A stretch of 64,000 nucleotides of DNA, taken from NCBI RefSeq assembly GCF_017515565.1, contig NZ_JAFWFN010000002.1, positions 19,588 to 83,587 of the forward strand, written 5' to 3'. Made by a program: the position numbers and the translations under genes. Positions 31,162 through 38,137 of the stretch are shown here, one piece after another (the stretch's first letter is position 1; every line of letters starts with the position of its first letter). This stretch comes from Halomonas sp. (GTDB taxonomy: Bacteria > Pseudomonadota > Gammaproteobacteria > Pseudomonadales > Halomonadaceae). The notes under the pieces are model-generated. The model was not told the DNA's origin. It was given only the letters and a program-made list of their open reading frames with translations, and searched no databases.

Positions 31162-31593
31162 TTGGATACCTTTGATCTCGATTCACGCTTAGCTGAAGAC
31201 ACCCTGCCCCTCGCCGACTTGCCTTTGTGTCGTGCCGTATTAATGAACGACGCCCGCTACCCCTGGGTAGTTTTGATACCGAGAGTCCCATCAGTCAGCG
31301 AAGTATTTGAACTATCTAACCAAGACCAAGCGCAGCTTTGGCGTGAGGCAACAGCGCTTGGGGAGGCAATGAAAGGCGCGTTTCACGGCGACAAGCTCAA
31401 CATAGCCACGCTGGGCAATGTCGTCAGCCAGCTGCACCTTCATTTGGTAGTGCGTTACCAGAATGATGCAAGCTGGCCTGCCCCCGTCTGGGGCAACGGC
31501 ACGCCTGAGCCTTATAGCTTAGCCTTACAGGGCCAGCGCCGTGAGCAGCTACTCGCTCAAATTGATGGGCTCAACACAGCGCTAAGCCAATAG
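31162..31593 (+). CDS. HIT-family (histidine triad) protein
   Basis: 143 aa from a TTG start at 31162, with GGAGC ten bases upstream; this gives MDTFDLDSRLAEDTLPLADL, the usual beginning of this subfamily. An upstream in-frame start would add 18 unlikely residues. The motif reads NVVSQLHLHLVVR, with Gln replacing the first His of the HxHxHxx triad, as is common in this gammaproteobacterial group. Such proteins hydrolyse or bind nucleotide phosphoramidates or dinucleotides; the specific substrate is unknown. Confidence 0.85.
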   Translation: MDTFDLDSRLAEDTLPLADLPLCRAVLMNDARYPWVVLIPRVPSVSEVFELSNQDQAQLWREATALGEAMKGAFHGDKLNIATLGNVVSQLHLHLVVRYQNDASWPAPVWGNGTPEPYSLALQGQRREQLLAQIDGLNTALSQ

Positions 31594-31596
31594 GCG

Positions 31597-31623
31597 TGTA
31601 GTGGTTTGTATTTCTCCACTACA
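31597..31623. terminator. Terminator-like hairpin between HIT and NicO genes
   Basis: An 8-bp stem TGTAGTGG / CCACTACA (31597-31604 with 31616-31623) with an 11-nt T-rich loop lies between convergent genes. No flanking T-run. Confidence 0.4.
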
Positions 31624-31632
31624 ACACTAATC

Positions 31633-32652
31633 TTAGCGGCCTAATAGCGAAGGACCCTGCCGCGGGGCAGGGTCGTTTAACAGCGGCCCGCTGGCTGGCT
31701 GGGCGGCCCCTGCGAGAGAAAGCGACACGCCTAGCGCAATGATAAGAGCACCGCCCGTGAGCGCTACCCAGCCAGCTACTTTCTCGGCCATCTGCTGGCT
31801 ACGCTGTTTTTGCAGGCGCTTAGCAGCCCAGCCCCTGGCCACAATGCTGGCAATCGCCAGAAAGGAAACCGTGATTCCTGTTCCCAGGGACATAGCAATG
31901 ACCGAAGCAACGCCTACATAGAACTGCCCTAGCAGGCTTGCCGCCCCCAGCATAAGTACTGCCCCCGTACAGGGACGCATACCAATGGCCCCTACGGTCA
32001 TCAGTGCAGTGCGCCAATCAAGCGCTTGCTGTGGCTCTATATGGTGAGCACCGCCACAGCAGTGCGCATGGTCATGGCTGTGGCTGTGGCTGTGGCTGTA
32101 GCTGTGGCTGTGGCTGTGTTCAACAGCATCATGATGACTACCTGCGTAGGCACGGCGCAGTTGCTTAATGGCTCGCCAGCATAGCCAAGCGCCTAACATT
32201 GCCACCAATATAAAGCTCGCTTGCTCTACCCATACCACGCTGCCCATGGCTTGGCGGGTAACCCAGCCCAGCCCATGCACCAGCACCGCCACCATGGCAA
32301 TCGCCGTTACCCCCTGCAGTAGCGATGCAGCAAAGGAGAGCCCCAATGCCCGCCGGGTGGCACCTCCGTGAGAGGCTAAATAGGTTGCCAATACTGCTTT
32401 ACCATGCCCCGGCCCAGCAGCGTGAAAGACGCCGTAAGCGAAGCTAACCCCCAGCAACGACAGCCAGGTAGCCGTAGTAGGTGTGCGGGAAAGCTCAGTA
32501 ATCGCCAGCGTCAAGCTACGGTGTAAATCCCGCTGCCAAGACAGCAGTTGGAAGCTTGCGCCCTGCAGGTTGGCCTGCACAACAAATACAATGAGCGCTG
32601 CGCCGACTAAGGCAAGCGCCCCCCAGACAAGTTGATGCCGCGTTAGAGGCAT
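31633..32652 (-). CDS. NicO/RcnA-family nickel/cobalt transporter with His-rich loop
   Basis: 339 aa. Helix 2 region has GVSFAYGVFHAAGPGHGKAV, the NicO signature (HAAGPGHGK at about 78-86). A cytosolic loop about 173-204 is a run of His-Ser repeats with HDHAHCCGGAHH, a metal-binding stretch. The second half contains GAIGMRPCTGAVLMLGAASL. Such proteins move Ni2+ or Co2+ across the inner membrane, usually outward. Start ATG 32652 has GGAGGGG upstream. It is the last gene of a four-gene operon with a DUF1007 protein, a commonly seen partner. Zinc is an alternative substrate. Confidence 0.88.
   Translation of the reverse strand: MPLTRHQLVWGALALVGAALIVFVVQANLQGASFQLLSWQRDLHRSLTLAITELSRTPTTATWLSLLGVSFAYGVFHAAGPGHGKAVLATYLASHGGATRRALGLSFAASLLQGVTAIAMVAVLVHGLGWVTRQAMGSVVWVEQASFILVAMLGAWLCWRAIKQLRRAYAGSHHDAVEHSHSHSYSHSHSHSHDHAHCCGGAHHIEPQQALDWRTALMTVGAIGMRPCTGAVLMLGAASLLGQFYVGVASVIAMSLGTGITVSFLAIASIVARGWAAKRLQKQRSQQMAEKVAGWVALTGGALIIALGVSLSLAGAAQPASGPLLNDPAPRQGPSLLGR
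32075..32116. repeat. Hexanucleotide tandem repeat encoding His-Ser
   Basis: Seven head-to-tail copies of TGGCTG, one of them TAGCTG, lie within the NicO gene. They encode the alternating His-Ser loop on the minus strand. Copy-number change would alter loop length by two residues per unit without frameshift. Confidence 0.9.
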
Positions 32653-32671
32653 TCTCCCCTCCGAAAAAAGT

Positions 32672-32690
32672 TATAAAGTAACACTTTATA
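32672..32690. promoter_or_regulatory. Perfect AT-rich dyad between DUF1007 and NicO genes
   Basis: Arms TATAAAGT and ACTTTATA (8 bp each) are separated by AAC, 20 bp upstream of the NicO start codon. It looks like an operator for a dimeric regulator, possibly metal-responsive. No T-run follows, so it is not a terminator. Confidence 0.5.
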
Positions 32691-32711
32691 CACGACTACC
32701 TCTGCAAACAG

Positions 32712-33407
32712 CTAGAGGCAGACGACGCGCCCTGTTTCGGCGAAGTGTCTTCCTAAGCCAGGCTCACCCTGTTCATCAACATCCAGTAACGCCGCCTGCA
32801 TGACCAGCTCAGGGTCAGGGTTCGCTGGCAAAATAGTTAGTTCGCAACTTGGCTCTCCATTCAGAATGAGCGCCTGCTCAGAAGGAGAGCCGTCCTCCTC
32901 ATCGTGCACCACTTCAAGGTAGTAGGTAGGGTCAAACACTTGGTACTCAAGCGTATGGCCCGCTAGCGGCTGAGGCGATGACAGCGGCAAGATGAACATG
33001 AAGGTTAAGCGGCCATCGCGCTCCAGCGCTGTATATTCAGTTACCTCGCCTAGAGACTGGCGCTTGCCATCAATGCGCACCTCAGTGAAGTAGTGTTGTT
33101 GAGCCAAGTTATTGCGGATCTCACTGCCTAGCTGGTCAAGGCCCTGTGTAAGATCCGCTCCCGGCACCTGCTGAAGCTCTTCAAATACCACCAAACTGTA
33201 GAAAGGATCCATTTGCCACGTTTGATGCAGGGCACTCACTACTCCCTGATCATCGGTGACCACCCGCACATTTAGATCTATCCAGCCGTGAGGGTGGGCT
33301 AACACGCTTGGGCTTATAAAGAGGCCAGCAAGGCCAATGGCTAACGCGCCACTCCAGGCGCGCGCCTTACTTTTTAGACCGGTAAGCCTGGGTGTTACTG
33401 CTGTCAC
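32712..33407 (-). CDS. DUF1007 family periplasmic protein
   Basis: 231 aa. Start GTG 33407 overlaps the preceding lipoprotein stop (GTGA). A basic N-terminus and hydrophobic segment end at SVLAHPHGWIDL, a likely signal-peptidase-I site after Ala. The mature protein begins HPHGWIDLNVRVV, the hallmark of DUF1007, which often neighbours NicO-type transporters. The HPH near the mature N-terminus could bind metal and deliver it to or receive it from NicO (inference). Confidence 0.88.
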   Translation of the reverse strand: MTAVTPRLTGLKSKARAWSGALAIGLAGLFISPSVLAHPHGWIDLNVRVVTDDQGVVSALHQTWQMDPFYSLVVFEELQQVPGADLTQGLDQLGSEIRNNLAQQHYFTEVRIDGKRQSLGEVTEYTALERDGRLTFMFILPLSSPQPLAGHTLEYQVFDPTYYLEVVHDEEDGSPSEQALILNGEPSCELTILPANPDPELVMQAALLDVDEQGEPGLGRHFAETGRVVCL

Positions 33408-33766
33408 GGTGCTTCTCCCAATTTATTCTGTAGCTCGACTAGCCATGGATCCAACAAGTAGGGCGGCAGCGGTTGATTTCCCCGCAGGGCTGAGACGCGT
33501 ACCCGGCTGCCGCTGCCCTCTTCGCTAACCTGGAGCTGTAACCGGTACTCCGGCCAGCGGGCAAGGGAGGCTTCCGCACGCCCTAAGGCTAAATCCGCAT
33601 GCCTTACCACATACCCTTGGGCCATCATCAGCTCTACGGCCTGACGAAAGGTCTGCTCTGTTGACGCAGCGTAACGAAGCTCGCGGGTTTCAGCCGGTTG
33701 TTGGGTAGCGCAGCCAGCCAGCACCAACAGGGCACTGACGATTAACATACAGCGAAGTCTCTTCAT
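33404..33766 (-). CDS. Small lipoprotein, 120 aa, unknown function
   Basis: MKRLRCMLIVSALLVLAGCA is a lipoprotein signal with lipobox LAGC (Cys19). The mature region has a two-layer alpha/beta look: TFRQAVELMMAQGYVVRHAD, then LALGRAEASLARWPEYRLQL. No known domain is recognised with certainty. It overlaps both neighbours by 4 bp, so it is translated as part of the lipoprotein-DUF1007-NicO operon. Confidence 0.75.
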   Translation of the reverse strand: MKRLRCMLIVSALLVLAGCATQQPAETRELRYAASTEQTFRQAVELMMAQGYVVRHADLALGRAEASLARWPEYRLQLQVSEEGSGSRVRVSALRGNQPLPPYLLDPWLVELQNKLGEAP

Positions 33767-34371
33767 GGCGCGCTCTCAATGCTGGAGGATTGCGGTAGCG
33801 CTGCCTGGAAGCGCTGACAAAAATCATCGTTACTAGCGCTATAGGACTCGCGAAGATCACTCAAGTGATCATAACGGCGAATATCCCGCGAGATGCGCAC
33901 GTAGCCGTCATTTATTAACAGCGAAACTCGCTCGACCTCAACCGGCCGCTGGCCGACGCCACCCCCGAACCCTGTCCCAATCCCTAAACCGATGCTGGAA
34001 CCGCCACGCCCGCCCAATCCGATACCTCCAAATACCCGCATACCATGCCCGTACCCATAAGCGTTATCGTAAGGATCGTAATAACCAATCAGATCCCGCT
34101 GGCGACTAGCACTTACTAGCCCCAAGTGGGTATCCGTAGAAACAAGCTCAAAGCCCCACGCTTCCAACACAGCAACACTTTGGGCCAGCACTTCTTGCGC
34201 CAACGCCTCTTGATCTTGCCCGCCCCCTGTTACCTGTGGCACTGCTGCCGAGCCTATAGGAAAGTAACACGATGCCGCCGGGGCAGGATCGGCTTGGGGC
34301 AGCCGATCAGGTACGGTCTGACAGCCCACCAACAGCAGCAGACAACTCATACCCAGAGTGATTATCTTCAT
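33763..34371 (-). CDS. Glycine-rich lipoprotein, 202 aa, unknown function
   Basis: ATG 34371 has AGAGGA seven bases upstream; longer in-frame starts lack a ribosome-binding site. Signal MKIITLGMSCLLLLVGC gives lipidated Cys17. A central Gly-rich stretch (about 110-145, GGIGLGGRGGSSIGLGIGTG) follows a Tyr/Asp-rich stretch (YYDPYDNAYGYGHG). The N-terminal domain contains VAVLEAWGFELVSTDTHLGL, similar in style to the next lipoprotein (QGYVVRHADLALG), so the two may be distant paralogues. First gene of the operon that ends with NicO. Confidence 0.7.
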   Translation of the reverse strand: MKIITLGMSCLLLLVGCQTVPDRLPQADPAPAASCYFPIGSAAVPQVTGGGQDQEALAQEVLAQSVAVLEAWGFELVSTDTHLGLVSASRQRDLIGYYDPYDNAYGYGHGMRVFGGIGLGGRGGSSIGLGIGTGFGGGVGQRPVEVERVSLLINDGYVRISRDIRRYDHLSDLRESYSASNDDFCQRFQAALPQSSSIESAP

Positions 34372-34486
34372 GTTAGTTCCTCTAACTGTCGTCATGGCTG
34401 GTGTGGCATCGGGTAGCACGCTAAGCTCGCCAGCAGCGATCACTATATAGCAGCAAACTGGGACAATAGTTTAAATAGCGTATTTT

Positions 34487-34597
34487 AAAGACTGTGTTTC
34501 AAAGACTGTATTTCAAAGACAGTGTTTCAAAGATTGCGCTTCAGAGACTGTTTTTCACAGACGTTTTTCAAAGACGGCGTTTTAGAGACAATCATTA
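34487..34597 (+). repeat. 14-bp degenerate tandem repeat upstream of garK
   Basis: About eight units of the form AAAGACTGTGTTTC run head to tail, with starts near 34487, 34501, 34515, 34529, 34543, 34557, 34570 and 34584. One unit is 13 bp. The first three are nearly identical; later ones drift. The array ends just before the ribosome-binding site (GGAGGT, 34600-34605) of glycerate kinase. Confidence 0.85.
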
Positions 34598-34611
34598 ACG
34601 GAGGTTGTGCG

Positions 34612-35751
34612 ATGAATGTACTGCTTTGCCCCGATAGCTTTAAAGATGCCTTAAGCGCCGAACAGGCGGCTCAGGCAATGGCCAGAGGTGTTAAGCGCGC
34701 AACGCCTGCCGCCACCCTTACGGTTTGCCCACTGGCCGATGGCGGCGAAGGCAGTCTTGAAGCACTGATTGCCGCCACCGGCGCCGAACGTCGCGAGCTA
34801 ACCGTACAAGACGCCTTGGGGCGACCCCGCCTAGCTTCCTGGGGCTGGCTCAGCCAACAGCGTACCGCGTTTATCGAACTGGCAGAAGCCAGCGGGTTAC
34901 AACATCTGTCTGCTCAAGAGCGCAATGCCCTTCACACTTCTACTTATGGCGTAGGCGAACTATTTACAGCTGCCTTAGATGCGGGTGCCGAAAAGGCCCT
35001 TCTGCTGCTCGGCGGTAGCGCCACTAACGATGCAGGGGCAGGTATGCTGCAAGCATTAGGTGCTCAATTGCTGGATCAGCATAGTTCCCCACTCCCCCCT
35101 GGTGGAGCAGCGCTCCAGCAACTGGCTACCCTGGATCTTGCAGCGCTGGACCCCCGCCTTGCCACGCTCAAGGTTGAGGCGGCGGTGGATGTGGACAACC
35201 CGCTACTCGGCGAGCGGGGAGCAAGCGCCGTGTTTGGCCCACAAAAAGGCGCTTCTCATGACGACGTCGCGCAGCTGGATCGTGCCCTTAATCACTTCGC
35301 CGATATATGCGCAGACGCGCTTGGCCGCGATGACCGAGAGCTTGCTGGGGCAGGGGCTGCCGGCGGCATGGGCTTTGCAGCGCACACGTTTTTAAACGCC
35401 ACGCTCACGCCGGGTATTGAAATGATTATGCAGCAAGCCAAGCTTTCTGAGTTGCTCGCCCAGGCTGATTTGGTCATCACCGGTGAAGGCCGCTTGGATG
35501 GCCAAAGCCTTGCTGGAAAAACGCCAATTGGCGTTGCCCGCGCAGCACACCGGCAGGGTAAACCCGTGATTATTTTAGCCGGTAGCTTAGGCGATGGCTG
35601 GCAGGCCTGCTTTGAAGAAGGCGTTACTGCTGCCTTTGCCCTGGCAGATGGCCCCATAAGTCTTGAGCAAGCCCTGCCGCGCACAGCAGAGTTATTAGCA
35701 GCGCGCTGTGAGAGCATTGCTCGCTTATGGATAGCGCGAGATAGGCCGTAG
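34612..35751 (+). CDS. garK: Glycerate 2-kinase (GarK/GlxK type)
   Basis: 379 aa, the normal family length (about 380). It phosphorylates D-glycerate, feeding glycerate from glucarate, galactarate or glyoxylate into glycolysis. The N-terminus MNVLLCPDSFKDALSAEQAA is diagnostic, with CPLADGGEGSLEAL, LLLGGSATNDAGAGMLQALG, GAGAAGGMGFAAHTF and DLVITGEGRLDGQSLAGKTP further on. ATG 34612 follows GGAGGT at good spacing. A tandem repeat occupies its leader. No pathway genes adjoin it. Confidence 0.95.
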   Translation: MNVLLCPDSFKDALSAEQAAQAMARGVKRATPAATLTVCPLADGGEGSLEALIAATGAERRELTVQDALGRPRLASWGWLSQQRTAFIELAEASGLQHLSAQERNALHTSTYGVGELFTAALDAGAEKALLLLGGSATNDAGAGMLQALGAQLLDQHSSPLPPGGAALQQLATLDLAALDPRLATLKVEAAVDVDNPLLGERGASAVFGPQKGASHDDVAQLDRALNHFADICADALGRDDRELAGAGAAGGMGFAAHTFLNATLTPGIEMIMQQAKLSELLAQADLVITGEGRLDGQSLAGKTPIGVARAAHRQGKPVIILAGSLGDGWQACFEEGVTAAFALADGPISLEQALPRTAELLAARCESIARLWIARDRP

Positions 35752-35979
35752 ATGAATAGATATATCTTAGCTTAGTGCTAACCCTTGAAAAGCCGGGCTA
35801 GCGCCTGCATCTCTAAGTGAGACGTAAGCTGTATCAGCTTGCTGCCAGTATTATGTTATGGCGCTATTGCCGCGATGCAAAAAACCTGTTTTGCAGCTTA
35901 AGGTAAGCGTCTTAAGCTAAATCAAATGATTTGATGGCCGTTAAACATTAACGCGGCTCCAACCATGGAGGAGCATCAC

Positions 35980-36456
35980 ATGACCGACACCAACAGCATT
36001 GGCTTGCACGAAGGCAGCGCCAGTCAACTGGCCGAAAAACTCAACCATCTGCTGGCCAACTACCAAATTTTTTATATGAACGTCCGTGGCTATCACTGGA
36101 ACGTAAAAGGCAGCGACTTTTTTGAGCTGCACGCTAAATTCGAAGAGCTCTACACCGACCTGCTCACCAAGGTAGACGAAGTAGCCGAGCGTATCCTTAC
36201 GTTAGGCCATAAGCCGGTGCACGCGTATAGCGACTACATAACGCTATCGCACATCCAGGAAGATAAAGACGTGCACGACGGCAAGACCTGCGTGAAAGGG
36301 GTGCTGACCGGTTACCAAACGCTGATTGAGCTGCAGCGCGAACTGCTGTCGCTCGCCTCGGATGCTGACGACGAAGGCACTGCTGCCCAAGCAGGCGACT
36401 ACATCCGTGAGCAGGAAAAAACGGTGTGGATGCTGAATGCTTATTTAGGCAAGTAA
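35980..36456 (+). CDS. dps: Dps-family DNA-binding ferritin-like protein
   Basis: 158 aa. Ferroxidase-site residues are His39 (GYHWNVKG), His51, Glu55 and Glu70 (spaced as in E. coli Dps His51/His63/Asp67/Glu82). DLLTKVDEVAERILTLGHKP is the conserved block. It stores iron, detoxifies H2O2 and protects DNA in starvation. ATG 35980 has GGAGGA eight bases upstream. The 228-bp upstream region holds no other gene and presumably carries the stress promoter. A bidirectional terminator follows. Confidence 0.93.
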   Translation: MTDTNSIGLHEGSASQLAEKLNHLLANYQIFYMNVRGYHWNVKGSDFFELHAKFEELYTDLLTKVDEVAERILTLGHKPVHAYSDYITLSHIQEDKDVHDGKTCVKGVLTGYQTLIELQRELLSLASDADDEGTAAQAGDYIREQEKTVWMLNAYLGK

Positions 36457-36480
36457 GCGTTAATAGATACGCTAAACACG

Positions 36481-36511
36481 AAAAAACGGCACCTACGCGG
36501 TGCCGTTTTTT
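36481..36511. terminator. Bidirectional intrinsic terminator between dps and pepD
   Basis: A 7-bp stem CGGCACC / GGTGCCG (36487-36493 with 36499-36505) is flanked by A6 and T7. Confidence 0.9.
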
Positions 36512-36532
36512 TGGGGCGGACTAACGAAGCCG

Positions 36533-37996
36533 TTAACGCACAGTCGCTAATTGCTCAATCAGCGCACGCAGCATATCCCAAAACTCCGCCACTGAATCCA
36601 GCTCCACTCGCTCATCTGGGGAGTGAGCACCGCGAATCAGCGGGCCGAACGAAATCATATCCAGATGCGGATATTTACTGCCTAAAATACCGCACTCAAG
36701 CCCCGCATGAATCACCTTCACCTCAGGCTGGCGGCCAAGAAGCTCAGCGTGGCGCTGTTTAAACGTCGCTAACAGCTCACTTTCCGGGTTAGGCGCCCAG
36801 CCAGGATAGCCGTTTTCCACCTTCACCCGCGCGCCCATCAGCCCAAACAGCGCTTGAAAGCGGTCGGCCATCGCATCCGTCGCACTATCGTGCAGCGAGC
36901 GTACTAGCGCGCATAGATGAAAACGCCCGGCCTCCAAACTCAGGACACCCAGATTATTCGAGGTTTCCACCACGCCCGGCACGTCGGCACTCATACGCTC
37001 AACACCACAGGGGGCCGCATGCAGGGTGGCGAGCAGCATAGCGCTGGTATCTCGGGTGAGCGGCTCTGTCTCAGGAGGCGCTATACGCTGGGCGGTTAGC
37101 GTTAGGCCGCTATCACCGCTCCCAAGCTCTGCTTTTAAGGTACGCTCTAAGCTTGCCACTGTGGCTAGCGCCGCTTCTACATCGTCGGCAGGCAGGGCCA
37201 CCTGGGCAAATGCCTCCCGGGGAATCGCATTGCGTAAGGTGCCGCCTTGATAGCTGATGAGCCGTACATCAAAGGTTTCCAGCGCACGTAGTACCCGCAC
37301 CAGCAAGCGGTTGGCATTGCCCAGCGGCTTATGAATATCCATACCCGAGTGACCGCCCTTCAAGCCGGTCAGCGCTAGCGATAACACTTGCTCGTCTTCA
37401 TGCAGCTTGGCGCTGGGTAGCTGAGCATCCACCACTACATCGGCGCCCCCTGCACAGCCGATATAGACTTGGCCGCGGTCTTCGCTGTCCAAGTTGAGCA
37501 GCAGAGAACCCTCCAACCAATTTTCGGCTAGGTTTAACGCGCCTCCCATGGAGGTTTCTTCTTCTAAGGTAAACAGCGCCTCAAGCGGCCCATGGGTAAG
37601 CGCAGGGTCTTCCAGTACGGCAAGAATTGCCGCCACACCCAGCCCATTGTCAGCCCCCAGGGTGGTGCCCTCGGCATGTAGCCAGCCCTCTTTAACGTAG
37701 GTGCTGATCGGGTCACGGGTAAAGTCGTGATCCTTACCCGCATTTGCCTGGGCCACCATATCCAAATGCCCCTGCAATACCACCCCCGGCGCCTGCTCGC
37801 ACCCCGGCGAGGCCGGCTTGCGAAGCCGCAAATTCCCAAAGGCATCACGGTCGTGGGCAAGCCCTTGGGCATCGGCCCAGGCTTCAAGGGTAGCTACCAG
37901 CGCGGCTTCATGACCAGAGGGGCGCGGCGTGTTGCATAGCGTACGGAAATGGCGCCAAACAAGGTTTGGTGCGAGCGCTTCTAAATGTGCGTTCAT
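36533..37996 (-). CDS. pepD: Aminoacyl-histidine dipeptidase (peptidase D, M20 family)
   Basis: 487 aa (E. coli PepD 485). It hydrolyses Xaa-His dipeptides such as carnosine. Dinuclear zinc site residues are visible: VLQGHLDMVAQ (His77, Asp79), GADNGLGVAA (Asp116), TLEEETSMGGA (Glu145/146), LNLDSEDRG (Asp) and IRGAHSPDERVEL (His near the C-terminus). It is transcribed alone, downstream of tmcA, with a pyrimidine-rich stretch in front. Confidence 0.95.
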   Translation of the reverse strand: MNAHLEALAPNLVWRHFRTLCNTPRPSGHEAALVATLEAWADAQGLAHDRDAFGNLRLRKPASPGCEQAPGVVLQGHLDMVAQANAGKDHDFTRDPISTYVKEGWLHAEGTTLGADNGLGVAAILAVLEDPALTHGPLEALFTLEEETSMGGALNLAENWLEGSLLLNLDSEDRGQVYIGCAGGADVVVDAQLPSAKLHEDEQVLSLALTGLKGGHSGMDIHKPLGNANRLLVRVLRALETFDVRLISYQGGTLRNAIPREAFAQVALPADDVEAALATVASLERTLKAELGSGDSGLTLTAQRIAPPETEPLTRDTSAMLLATLHAAPCGVERMSADVPGVVETSNNLGVLSLEAGRFHLCALVRSLHDSATDAMADRFQALFGLMGARVKVENGYPGWAPNPESELLATFKQRHAELLGRQPEVKVIHAGLECGILGSKYPHLDMISFGPLIRGAHSPDERVELDSVAEFWDMLRALIEQLATVR

Positions 37997-38061
37997 GGGA
38001 GCTCTTATTTATCGATAACTGATCTATCCTAACGCTCTGAACCACGTCAGGAAAGCGTGTG

Positions 38062-38137
38062 CTTTCTATCTATTCATCTACATATCTATCTGCCTGCCTC
38101 CCCCGCCTCTGCTATCTACTTACCTATTCCTCTTTCT
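38062..38137. repeat. Pyrimidine-rich low-complexity stretch between pepD and tmcA
   Basis: The plus strand is almost free of G, with TCTA/TCTG/CCTG-like tetramers (CTATCTATTCATCTAC, TATCTATCTGCCTGCCTCCC). It forms the short intergenic region and the last codons of tmcA. On the transcribed minus strand it is purine-rich. Confidence 0.6.

Noticed and set aside
34487-34597. CRISPR array
   Set aside because: Units are 14 bp and contiguous with no spacers, and no cas genes are present.
34522-34611. Upstream extension of glycerate kinase through the tandem repeat
   Set aside because: Would translate the repeat into a sequence absent from the family; ATG 34612 has GGAGGT and gives the normal N-terminus.
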